A stretch of 64,000 nt of DNA from Anisodus tanguticus (GCA_034509755.1 CM067539.1:29390001-29454000), one strand, 5' to 3'; positions 37,224 through 49,449 are shown, numbered from the stretch's first letter. A program made the numbers and translations. The notes: generated by a model from the sequence alone, not told the origin.

Positions 37224-38120
37224 ACAAAAACTTTTAACAACATTATCTTTATTTCTGGAAGATGCATTATTTATATGAGGGCAACGGCAATGGGAAAGTC
37301 ATTGACAGTGAAAACTATCAACAAGATCATCAGAAATAGGCAATGAAGAATTAAAACTAGTAACAGGGTAAGTAAAAGAACTCTTCTTTGCAGTAATTGA
37401 TGTGCTCCTTTTCAGGAAATCTGAGCAAAGGAAGTAGAGTCCATCATAGACTTTACCTATCTCCATAGGCCTCTTCAGTGAAGGAGAGTGCAGTAGACAA
37501 GAAGTATCATAAAAAAAGAATGCATTTGAGGTGTTTTGCTAATGAGATGATAGAAATGAGATTATATTTGAAGGAATGGATGAATAAAACTCTATACAGA
37601 ATAATCTCAGGTGTGAGTTTCACAGTTCGAATTTTAGTCACCTTAACTTTATAACCATTTGGCAACTTAACTAATAGGGGATATGGAAATGTCAGTACAT
37701 TTGAAAGGTGATTTTTCTCAAAAGTCATATGTGTGAAGCACCTGAGTCCTAGATGCACATATCAGTCCTAGCTTTAAAGGATCTACATGATAATTTGTCA
37801 AAATTAATAGAGGAATTGCATACTACAATACCTGTAAAGTTAACAACTCCACTGGCATCGTCAATGTTTTCTCCTGAATTGCTCAACTGAAAAATGCTGT
37901 AATAAATTTGCTATATGCCTATACTGTTCATTTGATAACCCAAATCTTGGAACCTCATGTATGCTATAGAGTCTTCTCCTTCATAATCTTGTGGTGGTGC
38001 ACTGTGAGCTGCATTCACCAATAGATGCATTTCCCTTGTTGTAGTTATAGTTTTTAGTCTGATTTTTCCTTGGTACTTCTGATTCCTTTGGTTTAAATTG
38101 AAATTTTGATTGTTCTGTCT
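37224..38120 (-). pseudogene. Copia 1 protease and linker
   Basis: Near 37735-37765 a frame reads DSGASHTYDF, the protease active-site motif; a one-base shift puts it out of frame with the following MTFEKNHLSNVLTF (37507-37758). The stretch up to the gag knuckle (37760-38120) is linker with stops. Confidence 0.75.
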
Positions 38121-39033
38121 CTAAGGGTATACACTTTGATTTTTATGTCTCTTAGGATATCCATGAAGTTTGTAGCACTTGTATTTAGTATGACCAGGTA
38201 TTTTACAGTAGTCACAAAAGAGTCTAGAATCAAAACCACTGCTTTGAAAATTTATATTGGCTGAGTAGTTAGTCTTGAACTGCCTTCCTCTTGAAGTGAT
38301 TGCATTTAGAGATGTGGATTCATTGAACAATTGATTGTTTGGTTTAATTTCTATTTGTTCTCTTCTTGCACTAGAAAAGCAAAAGCTTGTCCCGTGAAAG
38401 ATAAGGGATTCATCATTAGGATGTTTTCCCTAATCACAGTATATACCTCATTCAGTCTCATGAGAAACTGAATGAGTCTTTTATCCTGCTCAGCCTTATG
38501 TATATACTTCTTGGCACCACAAGTACACTCACAAGTACAGGAATTTTTGAAGATCAACGTGCTCAACTCCTCCTAGAACGTCTTCATTTTGGTATAATAA
38601 CCAGATATGTCAAGAGATCCTTGGACTAAGTCATTAATTTTCTTCTGAATATGGTAAATTTTTGCCTAATTTGTTTGGTCATACTTGTCTTTCAGTTCTG
38701 ACCACAACTCAAGAGAGTCAAAAACATACTCAAAACTATCTACAATCTCCTTAGATAATGAAGTTAGGATCCATGTTGTGACCATTTCATCACACCTCTC
38801 TCATTGTCTATACAAAGGTGATTTGAAATTAGGCCTCTTTCACTCTCCATTCATAAAACCTAACTTATTTTTAACTGACAATGATCTCAACACTGTTCTT
38901 ATCTATGTTTTATATCCAGTACAATCAAATGGAAACAACACCAAACTCGTACCTGGACTATCAGATTGATGAACATACAAAGGACTACTCATATAAATCG
39001 TAACCTCTGCTGAAGTTTCACTAGTTTCCATCA
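38121..39033 (-). pseudogene. Copia 1 gag
   Basis: The ATG near 39031-39033 opens MMETSETSAEVTIYM, then MVTTWILTSLSKEIVDSFEY and IHKAEQDKRLIQFLMRLNEV (38351-38566), the UBN2-type gag of Copia elements. It ends with the CCHC knuckle CDYCKIPGHTKYKC in 38121-38330. Several stops and shifts interrupt it. The leader from the PBS to this ATG is about 290 bases. Confidence 0.82.
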
Positions 39034-39320
39034 TTGATTCTTAAGCAAAACTTACTCACAACAACCAATTTACATATAAATTGCACTAGAACACAACTAA
39101 ATGCTCAATTAACCTTCGATTGTATTGAAAACATAAATAAAATGTTCGATTGACCTTCGATTGGACAAAAATGAGACTAAAATGCTCAATTAATCTTCGG
39201 TTGCACTAAAAATGAGAGATATTGCTCTGCATGTAACGATCATATGAAAAATGAACAAAAAATGAACGATTCGAAATTGAAAAGCGAAGCTGAAATGCTT
39301 CGATCAAATAGTTAACCTCT

Positions 39321-39332
39321 GCTCTGATACCA
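39321..39332 (-). other. Copia 1 primer binding site
   Basis: On the minus strand TGGTATCAGAGC abuts the 5' LTR, initiator tRNA-Met type. Confidence 0.92.
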
Positions 39333-39654
39333 TGTTAAGCCCAAATATGAGCTTCATCAATAATCATAGTCAACTTTCATGGTGTTCATCACCACTGGAA
39401 TATTCAAGAAGAAAAGAGCAAGTTGTGAGCACAATTGTGCATTCTCTATTATGAATGAATGAAAAATGAGTACATGAGCTCTATTTATACAATGCTAAAA
39501 TATATAATTCTAATCATCAACTAACTGACCCAAAGCTGAGTTGACAATTGGATCCAGTCAACAAACTAACTACCTACTTAACTGACTAACAGAAAATATA
39601 ACTAACTGCTATACTAATTACAATTAGATAATTAAGTAGTAATTAATCTCAATA
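39333..39654 (-). repeat. Copia 1 5' LTR
   Basis: It starts TGTTAAGCCCAAATATG and ends ATCTCAATA on the plus strand. Partner is 26218-26543. Confidence 0.92.
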
Positions 39655-40163
39655 ATTCTCATTTAATGAAAATTTGTGGGTCAGAGTATCATTTATTCGC
39701 GGGTCAACTAAATCAGTGATTCTGGGTTCGAATCTCAGCAGAGGCAAAAAAAAAAGAAAAAAGATTCGCAAGACAATTTTCATAAAAATTATGCATATTC
39801 GGCCAAAGTTATATAGAGACTATGCCCCTTAATGCATAATCTCTATAAAACTTTGGCTGAATAAGCATAATTTTTGTGAAATCTTGCCTTTTGAGATTAT
39901 TTTTTTTACTCTGCTGGAATTCGAGCGCACAACCTCAGAGGTATTTTTAGAGGCATAATTACATAAAAACTATGCCCCTTAAGATATAATTTCTATACAA
40001 CTTTGGCCGAATAGACATCTTTTCTAATGAAATCTTGTCTTGCGATTTTTTTTACTTTGCTGAAATTCGAATCCACAACCTCAAATATATTTTTGATAAA
40101 TTTTTAGACAAATGATAAAAATTAAAGACCACCAATTTGAGGGACAAAAATTAAAGACCACCC
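39655..40163. repeat. Foldback repeat M2, body and right arm
   Basis: Inverted units occur around 39780-39890: TTCGGCCAAAGTTATATAGA against TCTATAAAACTTTGGCTGAA. The CTTTGGC(C/T)GAATA unit recurs near 40001. Three tRNA B-box-like modules (GGTTCGAATCT near 39730; inverted TTCGAGC/TTCGAAT copies near 39922 and 40065), each followed by CAGCAGAG- or CAGCAAAG-like bases and A-rich runs, are spread through it. The arm ends GACCACCC, inverse of 26158-26217. There is no coding sequence; it is a non-autonomous foldback element. Confidence 0.6.
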
Positions 40164-40247
40164 TAAAATAATGGCAGTAGTGAGAATTGCCCTTCTTAGA
40201 CATGTAATGTCTAAATCTTTAGTAGCTTTCAACCAAAAAGAAATGAA

Positions 40248-40305
40248 TACACAAGATATTTCTCGATTATAGCCGGTACACAAGATATTTCTCGATTATA
40301 GCCGG
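40248..40305 (+). repeat. Perfect 29-bp tandem duplication
   Basis: A 29-base unit beginning TACACAAGATATTTCTCGA occurs twice without any difference (40248-40276 and 40277-40305). Confidence 0.95.
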
Positions 40306-41099
40306 CCATTCTTATCTAAAGAAAAGGAATTTCTTGAAAATTCTAAAAGATTCTTTTCTATCTTTGTTTTTCTTTTTCCTGTCCATTAGAAAATAAAGAA
40401 ATAGTCACGATAGCTAACAATTTGCAAAATTATATCAGTACTTTTAATGTCATTAATTTTTCAGATGTGATAGGTACCTCCTCAAGACTAGGAAATCTAG
40501 TATATTCTTTTTTTGTTCTCGAGAGAGTAGTTCTTTTAAATTTTTTTGGGAGGAAAAAATAAATAAAAAGGTAACTTTCATGGGCCCAAAAAATAATAAT
40601 GCAACAAATGTAATTAATTAGCAATCACAAAAGAAAATCATTGGTCATAGTTGAGGTAACCAATATAACAAATGCTATATTGTCCAAAAGTTACACTTCA
40701 ATCCTTCGTGGAACTCCAACTTTAAGTCAATAAATAGTGTGTGTTTTTTTCCTAATAAAATAGTGTGTTTACATATAGTTCTTTTGTCTTTACTGTTTTT
40801 TGGGATTCTTGTTTTGTGTTGGTTGATCTTTTAACATAAACCAATTAGTGAAAAAACTTTATGTTAACTCGTCATGTTCCTTGTTCATTTCTGAAAAATT
40901 ACATATACAAAAGTCGAGGAAGAAAAAGTCTTTTCCTCTTTCTCCTTTTCTTTCCAATTTATAATGTGGATGATAAAGTGTGAAGCGTCGTTTTAAGTTA
41001 ATTACGAGTTTAATTAGTGCCTCATATGAAAATAATTTGTTTTTGATGAATTGTTTGAGATGTTTGAGAACGAAACTTAACATTCATTATATCAGTATT
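40306..41099. other. Unassigned flanking DNA, first copy of an old duplication
   Basis: No gene is seen. From about 40780 to 41080 it is related to 46300-46587 joined to 53297-53360 (shared GAAGAAAAAGTCTT, TTTATAATG/TTTCTAATG, TTTTTGATGAATTGTTT/CTTTTGATTATTGTTT). Confidence 0.5.
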
Positions 41100-41323
41100 T
41101 GATAGAATAACGTGTATATCCCTATGATATACATGGTTTTGACTAGTCTTGTATCATAAATAGAAGTTGTAAATTATGTTGTATAATTACCATAATTGTA
41201 GAATTCTTGTACAAGTAGAACTAGGATATTAGAAGTTTAGTAGGAATAAGATTTTCCATATTTGGAGATTGTAACTTGTATACCTATTCATCAATAAGAA
41301 TAATCAATGGATTAATTCTTTCA
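41100..41323 (+). repeat. Copia 2 5' LTR
   Basis: It starts TGATAGAATAACG and ends TTCTTTCA. Partner is 45814-46038. Confidence 0.92.
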
Positions 41324-41333
41324 TGGTATCAGA
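41324..41333 (+). other. Copia 2 primer binding site
   Basis: TGGTATCAGA, followed by AGTCTAGG. The first ten bases match initiator tRNA-Met; the rest has diverged. Confidence 0.85.
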
Positions 41334-41482
41334 AGTCTAGGTCTAGACTACCTCCCTTCCCAATTTTCTTCCGCTACTCTCGGCTCAAATTCCGAGGACC
41401 CTTCTTGGTTTCCGGCCGACTTCTTCCTCCTCCCTTCCCAAATTTTCTTCCTAATCCCTAATTCTCCTATTGTTCTTTCGTT

Positions 41483-42600
41483 ATGTCTACATCAAAGAAC
41501 CTATTTCATCCAGCACTTACAGTTTCCAACATCAGGAACCACATCCCTATTGTTCTTGAGATGGAAAACGTCCAATACGCGACATGGGCAGAATTATTCA
41601 AAATTCACGCACGTTCGCATCAAGTCCTCCATCACATAATTCCCTCGATACCTAGCACAGAGGAGGTGCCTAACCCCGAAGAAAATCCTACATTATGGAC
41701 GACACTTGATGCTACCGTTCTCTAGTGGATTTATTCCACTATTTCTACCGACCTCCTATAAACGATCATTGAGCCCGACACTACGGCAATGGAAACTTGG
41801 AATAGGGTGCGTGATATATTCCATGATAACAAGAATTCTCGTGATGTCACCCTCGAGCAGGAATTTTCACATGTCCACATGGTAGATTTTCCTAACGTTT
41901 TGGCCTATTGTAAAAGGTTTAAGGAATTGGCAGACCAACTCCGCAACGTTGGTGCATCAGTTACAAATGATCGTCTTGTTCTCCAAATGGTTGCAGTCCT
42001 GTAAGAGGCCTATAACGACGTTGGCACACTACTTCGTCAAACTAACCCTCTACCACTCATTTATCATGCATGTTCCATGCTCACGTTAGAAGAAGCCGAC
42101 TTAGCTAAAAAGGCGGCTATAGGTGTGAATTCCGTCGCCATGATGAACATATCAGACGACCCTCACTCATTCTCCGAGAATTCTGGCCAACACTGCAACA
42201 ACGGTGGTGGCAAAAATGGTCAAAATCGTAGAAATAATGGCAAAAACTGCGGTGGTAACGGAGGTTGCCGAAACAATGGTGGCAGCGGCAGTGGGCCTCG
42301 GGGCAGTGGGTCGCAGGCCAACTGGTCCCATCCATGGGCCCCCTGGTCGTAGAACTGGGCCAGTCGCCATTGGCGCAACAATCCCTATTTTCCTCCTAAC
42401 CCTTACCAGGGTAACTGGGCCCAGTTCTAGCAACAAGTAAGGCCTAGTTTCTCGGTTCCAAATACTGGCAGCAGATTCACTTCTGGGCCGGGGCCGCATG
42501 CAGGTTTGCTTGGGCCTCGGCCTCCGCAGGCATTCCAGGCATTGGGCCCTACACCAACTCCGACAAATATTAAGGCCGCAATGCACACGCTTGGATTAAA
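41483..42600 (+). pseudogene. Copia 2 gag with Gly/Asn-rich linker
   Basis: The ATG at 41483 (MSTSKNLFHPALTVSNIRNH) starts the usual Copia gag, followed by the block YATWAELFKIHARSHQVL. The frame stops at 41724-41726 and again near 42002, and continues as MLTLEEADLAKKAAIG (42077). Residues encoded by 42190-42330 are Gly/Asn-rich with few acidic residues (NNGGGKNGQNRRNNGKN). No CCHC knuckle was found, so this basic linker may have taken the nucleic-acid binding role, as in some gag proteins without knuckles. The antisense frames here are shadows. Confidence 0.82.
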
Positions 42601-44245
42601 TCCTCCAGACATGAATTGGTATATGGGCACCGGAGCCACTTCTCACATGATGTTTGACCAAGGTACTCTCTCGTCTTATTTCAATTTGATTAAAAATCGT
42701 GGTATTATTGTTGGTAATGGCAATTCAATTCCAATTTGCGGTTATGGACATACAACTTGTCTTCCCCATATCCACCTCTAGTTTTGAAAAATACACTTCA
42801 TGCCCCTAACTTAATTAAAAATTTGGTGTCTGTTTGAAAATTCACCACTGATAATTAAGTTTCTGTTAATTTTGATCCCTTTGAGTTTTCTGTGAAGGAT
42901 TTCAAAACGGGGATACCTCTAATGAGATGCAATAGCAGGGGAGAGCTTTATCCTATCACAAATACCACCACTTCCACGAGTCAAGCCATACCGTCTACTT
43001 TTGCCGCCCTTGCTCCTTCCTTGTGGCATGCCCGTTTGGGTCATCCGGGATCGTCTATTATTTCTTCTTTGCATTTTTTTTATTTCTTGTAAGGGTACGC
43101 GTAGTACTCCACTTTGTCCTTCTTGTCCATTAGGGAAACATGTTAAATTACCATTTGTAGCCTCTACTTCTAGTACTTTGATGCCGTTTGACATTATTCA
43201 TAGTGATTTATGGACATCCCCCGTGTTATGTTCTGTGGGCCATCATTATTATATTCTATTTTTGGATGATTATTCTAATTTTTTGTGGACCTTTCCTTCA
43301 TCGAAAAAGTCTCATTGTTTTTCTACATTCTTAAAATTTAGAGCATTCATCCGTACCCAATTCGAACAGGAAATTATAGAGAATTCAATGTGATAATGGC
43401 AAGGAATATGATAATGGATTGTTTCGGGAATTTTGTGATGCTAATGGCATAGTTTTTCATTTTTCTTGTCCACTTACGTCCCTACAAAATGGGAAAGCCG
43501 AACGGAAAATTCGTACCATTAATAATATTGTCCGAACTTTATTAGCCCATGCTTCTGTACCCATTCTTTTTGGCATCATGCACTAAAAATGGCTACTTAC
43601 CTCCTTAACGTACTTCTTACAAAAGGATTAGAATCTAAATCTCCCCTTAAAGTTCTCTGTAATAAGGATCATTCGTATTCTTATCTTAGGGTCTTTGGGT
43701 GTTTATGCTATCCACTTTTTCCGTCAACTACAATTAACAAACTTCAGGCCCGTTCAACCGCTTGTATGTTTTTGGGTTATCCATCTAATCATCGTGGTTA
43801 TAAATATTTTGATTTATCATCTAATAAAATCATAATTAGTCGCCATGTTGTATTTTATGAAACCCAATTTCCTTTTACTAAAGTGAGTAGTCCCGTGCTG
43901 AGTTCATATAATATTTTAGATGATGAGGTCTCACCATATAGTATCCACCATTTTTTCGACTTGTCCCGTGACCAAACTACGCCAGCAGGCCCACAGTCTA
44001 CCGCAACTACTGTTCTGCCCAGTGGATCGATGACACGATCCAGTATTGATCTCGGTATTATTCCAATGTTTCAGCCCAATCCCGAGCCTATTACTGTTTA
44101 TGTTCCGATTATTGGGCCAGCAGGTCCACTGTCTGCTGACCAGTCCATCCCCATTCCACACATTACCCAAAATCTATCCAGTTCCTCCTCTAGTGAAGGG
44201 CCCATTACTCGTAGTCGAAGGGGTATTTTTAAATCAAAATGACAT
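42601..44245 (+). pseudogene. Copia 2 protease and integrase
   Basis: The protease motif near 42620 reads WYMGTGATSHM; relatives have D-T-G-A, so the catalytic Asp codon is Gly. The GAG-pre-integrase block is LWHARLGHPGSSI (about 43020-43060). Integrase core motifs are FDIIHSDLWTSP, FLDDYSNFLW, CDNGKEYDNG and LQNGKAERKI (43180-43510), so the three acidic residues are retained despite a frameshift near 43390. The C-terminal part is open from 43589 to 44242 (VFGCLCYPLFP, CMFLGYPSNHRGYKYFD). Confidence 0.88.
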
Positions 44246-44289
44246 TTTAATCTCAATTCTAATGTCCTTAGATCCGCCCTCCCGCGTAA

Positions 44290-45770
44290 CCCTATGTCCG
44301 TATTAAATGACCCGAATTAGAAATTGACTATGACTAACGAATATAATGCTCTTATTGAAAATAAGACATGGGAGTTTGTGCCCCGTCCTTCTGGTGTTAA
44401 TATTATTCATTCTATGTGGATTTTTACTCATAAATAAAATTCTGACGGTTCTTTTGAGAGGCATAAGGCTCGTCTTGTAGATGATGGTAAAATTCAACAG
44501 GTTGGCATGGATTGTGGTGAAACGTTTAGTCTGGTGGTCAAACCAGCTACTATTCGTAATGTTCTTAGTTTGTCTCTCTCAAAAGCATGACTCATTCATC
44601 AGTTGGATGTGAAAAATGCCTTTTTACACGGTGATCTTAAGGAGATAGTTTATATGCATCAGCCCTTGAGTTTTCGAGATCTCAATCATCCTCATCATGT
44701 CTGTTTGCCGAAGAAGTCCTTTTATGGACATAAGCAGGCCTCACGGGCTTGGTATAAAAGGTTTGCAGATTATGTATGGTTTTTCTCACAGCCGGTCTGA
44801 TCATTCTCTCTTTATATATCGTCATGGTACTTCTCTGGCATACATTTTGTTGTATGTCGATGATATTATATTGACTGCTTCATCTGATAATCTGCGCAAG
44901 TCTATCATGACATTTCTCAGTTCTGAATTTTCTACGAAAGACTTAGGGCCCTTGAGTTATTTCTTGGGGATTGCTGTCACTCGTCATTCATGTGGTCTAT
45001 TTATATCACAAAGGAAGTATGCCGTTGAGATCATTGAAAGAGATGGAATGTCATCGTGTAAATCTACTTCTACTCCGGTTGATACTAACCTGAAGCTGAG
45101 TGCTACATCTGGCACTAAGTTCGAGGATCCCACCCACTATCGCAACCTTGTAGGGACACTTCAGTATCTTACCTTCACAAGGCCTGATATTACTTATGTA
45201 GTTCAACAGGTGTGTTTGTTTATGCATGATCCACGAATTGAGCATATGAATACGCTCAAACGCATTATGCGATACATCCAGGGCACACTTGATTATGACT
45301 TGCATTTGTATCCTACGTCTGTTTCTACACTTGTGTCTTATACATATGCTGATTGGGGTGGTTGTCCTGATACCAGACGCTCGACTTTTGGTTATTGTAT
45401 GTTTTTTGGAGATAACTTGGTCTCATGGTCTGCAAAATGACAAGCTACATTATCAAGATTCAGTGCAGAGGCCGAGTATCGAGGCATGATGAATGTGGTT
45501 TCAGAATCATGTTGGCTGCTAATCTTTTGTTAGACTACACTTTCCTATTCAGAAAGCTACCTTGGTCTACTGTGATAATGTTAGTGCAGTTTATCTTTCT
45601 GGCAATCCGGTCTAACATCAGCGCACTAATCATATCGAGATGGATATTCACTTTGTTCGCGAAAAGGTAGCTCCTGGACAAGTACGCGTCTTACATGTGC
45701 CCTCGCGATACCAAATTGTTGATATCTTTACGAAGGGCCTTCCCTCGGTTTTATTTGAAGATTTTAGGGA
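44290..45770 (+). pseudogene. Copia 2 reverse transcriptase and RNase H
   Basis: RT motifs are ENKTWEFVPRPSG-like text near 44350, QLDVKNAFLHGDLKEIVYMH (44600-44660), YGHKQASRAWYKRF, YILLYVDDIILTASSDN near 44850 with both Asp intact, and LGPLSYFLGIAV. RNase H shows YADWGGCPDTRRSTFGY, then, after a stop near 45440, SAEAEYRGM and HIEMDIHFVREKV, ending LHVPSRYQIVDIFTKGLP near 45740. Stops near 44328, 44435 and 45438 and frameshifts near 44790 and 45480 make it inactive. Confidence 0.9.
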
Positions 45771-45813
45771 CAGTCTCAGCGTACGACAACCGCCCGCTAA
45801 GACTGTCGGGGTG

Positions 45814-46038
45814 TGATAGAATACCGTGTATATTCCTATGATATACACTGTTTTGACTAGTCTTGTACCATAAATAGAAGTTGTAAATTATGTTGTATAA
45901 TTATCATAATTGTAGAATTCTTGTACAAGTAGAACTAGGATATTAAAAGTTTAGTAGGAATAGAATTTTCCATGTTTGGAGATCGTAACTTGTATATATA
46001 CCTATTCATTTAATAAGAATAATCAATGGATTATTGCA
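45814..46038 (+). repeat. Copia 2 3' LTR
   Basis: It starts TGATAGAATACCG directly after the polypurine tract GTCGGGGTG. It differs from the 5' LTR by a four-base TATA insertion and scattered substitutions. Confidence 0.92.
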
Positions 46039-46587
46039 CTATTTTTAACAATCATTTCTAGTTGAAAGTTGCTCCCTCTAACCCATTGTTCATATCATAC
46101 TATTACTATTTGCGAATTATTCTATTTCTCCTTTAACTATAATTTAAAACATTTTAATATTATTTTTAAAGATTAAAAAATTGAGTTTATAAAACTTTTA
46201 TGAATTTTGAATTTTTTATTTTGTACGTCAGTGGTATAGAGTATCACTGTACCCACCACTACTCGTTTTTGGTGTTTTCACGCAACTAAATGGAGAATGA
46301 CAATGTCTTTTTGTCTTTAATTTTTGGAGCTCTTATTTGCATTAATTTTTGGTCTTTCTTCCTAACGTCAGCCACTTTGTTTGGTAAAAACATGTTTATG
46401 TCATCATAATTCATATTCATGTTTGCTCAGTTAATAAGAATGAACAATACAAATGCCATCGAAGAAAAAGTCTTCCCCACTTTCCCAATTTGTCTCAATT
46501 TTCTAATGTCGAGATGAAGCATGGAGCATCCATTCAAGTTGTGAATTATTGGCTCAAATTACTTATGTATAGGTAGGGCCTTATATT
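46039..46587. other. Unassigned flanking DNA, second copy of an old duplication (first part)
   Basis: No gene was recognised. The stretch 46300-46587 resembles 40780-41080. The similarity resumes after Copia D at 53297, so Copia D landed within this copy. Confidence 0.5.
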
Positions 46588-47888
46588 TGTTGGTTGCTGT
46601 TGTAGTAAAGCAGTACGGAAAGTAAATAAATATTACAAGTGTTCGAAAGGATGAACAAACATTCAATATTCAGAAATTGAATCTTGTTGAACAAATATGC
46701 CAATGTTGATAACTGTCGCAAAATTGTTGTGTCTTGAATCTTGATAACCTGAAATCAAGAAATAACTAAATCTGGATGGTTACAACGTTGTGTGTTGAGT
46801 CGAGTGATTGCACTATGTCCTTAAGACAAGATTGCCCCGTATATATGCTTTTACGTTAGCGGGCAATAGTCTCCCAAGATAAAACAACACTTTAATCTCA
46901 ACACTACAAAGCCAATAGATTGAGTCTGACGAAGAAAACAAATACGAATCGACTTGCTGAAGATATGAAAAAGGAAGGAAGAGTTTCAGTTTTCTCTTAT
47001 GTTTTGTCTCTGTGTATATAGTGTCTCTGTTGTGTATATCTTGTGTATATGTGAGTATGTTCGTGACTGTATAAGTACTGATTTCGACACTGTTTTGTGT
47101 AGTGTTTTTCGTGTCTGTTTTTGCTAACTTTCAGTCACTATATTGAGCCAAAAGAGGCATCAATATATAGCATGGAGGAAGGCTGTTCAACTACCCAAAA
47201 CATGACTGTTAATGGCCATTAGAGAGGGTTGTTAATGGCAGGTTTAATGCCATTAGTGAGGCTATTCATGGCCTTGAAGGAGGGTGATTATGGAGGAGTT
47301 AATCAGCCAAGTAATGGCTGGTTAAGGCTCCAAAAAATAGTCCAACAGTACGCAGAAAGTTTCTGCGTTTCGTCATTCCCAAAATCAACTTTCCAGAAAC
47401 TCTAGGGACCAAACTGTAAATATTAAGTAATTTGGGGTCCAAAAAGATAATATCAGAAAGTGTCCACAGCCCACAGCTCGTGACCCGTGACCCGAGACCG
47501 GACGGGCGGGCGGCGGCGGCGCGCGTGTGGACTTAGCCTTGAACCCAAGCACATCTAGGTCCTCTCTCCTTTAACCACATGGGATACCCCTTGGGGTCCC
47601 AAGCCCTTTACCACTTTAGAGACTTATAAAGAGAGCAATTCTTCCTTTTCCCACCGATGTGGTAGATTTGTCCCTCACCATATTTTCATGCCTCAAACAC
47701 CTTACTTTGTGGACCAATATCTCTTTCATTTCTCAACAAAATTTGACGAATATTAGCCCTACGGTCATCTACTAGCTTAGTAGATTATGCATGTGAGAAG
47801 AGACAAAGACTCCAACATGCGGAACACTAGTATTTAATTCATTAAATATGGGTGAACGCACCTCCCCGCTAAAGGCAAATTTCCAACA
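46588..47888 (-). repeat. Copia D 3' LTR
   Basis: TGTTGG...CCAACA termini. It contains a very GC-rich CpG tract at 47498-47528 (GGCGGGCGGCGGCGGCGCGC) and the fixed AT-rich end CCGCTAAAGGCAAATT. Confidence 0.9.
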
Positions 47889-48439
47889 ATCCCTTCTATG
47901 AAAGAGAGATTGTGGCGCACACACAAGGTGCCTACTTTCAGCGAAAAGATATTGCATCAGGAGAGGTAGCTTTCGCTTTGAACCTTCCGTAGTTGAATAC
48001 CATCGGACTTACTTACTGCGCGGTGAACGTGATGTCTTGAACCGTTAGTGTTTAGTGTAAGCCAAGACAATGCTATCAACACAATAACTCTTCTTATTCG
48101 TTTTCATTCTTACATTTTTGTCCGTTGTGGCCGTGGACACACTTGGATTCTTAAGTGCGTTCATTTGAGGCGGCCTTCCTCGCACTTAAATAGGTGATCT
48201 CCTACAAGGTATCCTGCTATACCCCACTTCACAAGTGTTAGGAATCATTAAAAGTTTCCCCAACCTTAACCTCAACCGTTTGAGGATCGTTTAAAGGTTT
48301 GGAAGCTTAACCTTTACCCACCATGCAGGTAGCACTTAATGTCTATCACGGGAACAGCTTTAGATTCATGTTTCCGTATAAAAATCATCATCCGAAGTGC
48401 TTCTTGCTTCCACCGAAACGCTCAACTAAACTTTTTGCA

Positions 48440-48930
48440 GCTTAGTTTTTCCATTGAACCAAATTCTTGGGATCTCCAATCAGTATGGTTGGGTTACCAC
48501 CACAAAGGTTCGTATTGTTTGGGTTTTAAGCCCATTCTCCTAGACAGGCAGAATACTTGATCTCCGGTTGTCCCTTAGTTAGTAAGTAAGTGACACCCGT
48601 GATGATCAACTGTCATACGGTCTTATGTCTCCGATAGATCCTGACAGATATGTCCAAACACCATCATCCATGTCCTTCCTGAAGCCGACTGGCTAGCCAC
48701 ATTGTATAACTGCTGAAGGCACGGGTTTCTCCTAATAGGGGACGTCCTCTAAGGAGTCGTGAAGTTACTCAACTTCTTTCATGCTTTGTATAAAGCGATA
48801 AACTCCGATTCCATCATGAATCGACCGATGCAAGTTTTCTTAGAGGTTTTTCCAAGACCCACCATACACATTTACTTGTGGCTTTAGTGTTCTTCATATC
48901 TGATGTCCAGTTTGTATCATTGTGTTCTCC
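48440..48930 (-). pseudogene. Copia D RNase H relic
   Basis: The minus strand near 48800-48860 reads GKTSKKTCIGRFMMESEFIA, matching the Copia RNase H block around S-T-M-E-S-E-F-I-A. Downstream MTVDHHGCH and LSRRMGLKPK match the C-terminal V-D-Y and G-L-x-P blocks. Many stops and shifts are present, so this is only a fossil. Confidence 0.65.
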
Positions 48931-49449
48931 CAGAACCGCTGGACATCCAGAATACTATAATCCGTAGATAAGCGAATATTTCAGATATCGTCATATCCGA
49001 CTTAACGCCTTCTACCGATCATGTATTAAAATCATCAGTGAAATTTAGTTCAACTGATCTGCTTTGTAGGCCGATACCAGGTCGGTTGTAGTGTGTAACA
49101 TACATTGAACTACATGTGACCTGCGCATATCGCTCCTTGTATATGGGTGCACCATGATTTCAATTAGTTATATGATTCATATCCATTGGTGGCTTCAATG
49201 AGACTGTCAACTATCTCACAACTGAGTTTGGAGTTAGACCAGTCTGTTAGATGTCTTAGAAATCCAATTTCTAAGATGTCATCTGTGATACCTATATCTT
49301 TCATATCGAGACATTATTTCAATATGACTTCCATTCTCAGACTGTTGGTTTTCCAACTGTTGGCTTTCTAACTTCAGAGTCAATGTTTCTGTGGTCAGAT
49401 TCATTGTTTCTATTTTATCTAAAACTTCCAGGACCAAAATGTAAACATT

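Larger units (their letters stand above)
26218..39654 (-). mobile_element. Copia 1, split by Gypsy B'
   Basis: This minus-strand Copia element has LTRs of about 325 bases (26218-26543 and 39333-39654), an initiator-Met PBS (39321-39332) and a G-rich polypurine tract (26544-26557). Flanks CTTCT and ATTCT agree at 4 of 5 bases. The gag, protease, pre-integrase and integrase coding order is present, but most of the reverse transcriptase is deleted and the last part (RNase H) lies on the other side of the 9.2-kb Gypsy B' insertion. Without that insertion the element would be about 4.3 kb. Confidence 0.9.
41100..46038 (+). mobile_element. Copia 2: complete, small-LTR Copia element
   Basis: It is 4939 bases long on the plus strand, with LTRs of 224 and 225 bases. 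The PBS TGGTATCAGA immediately follows the 5' LTR, and the polypurine tract GACTGTCGGGGTG precedes the 3' LTR. Flanks GTATT/CTATT agree at 4 of 5 bases. The LTRs differ at about 5-6 percent of positions by eye. Gag, protease, integrase, RT and RNase H are all present in order but carry about a dozen stops or shifts. Confidence 0.93.

Noticed and set aside
39714..39745. GGTTCGAATC followed by CAGCAGAGGC resembling a tRNA T-arm
   Set aside because: No acceptor, D or anticodon arm can be drawn around it, and the module repeats in a foldback element; it is not a tRNA gene.
42167..42586. 139-codon minus-strand open frame
   Set aside because: It is the antisense shadow of the low-complexity Gly/Asn-rich gag linker of Copia 2.
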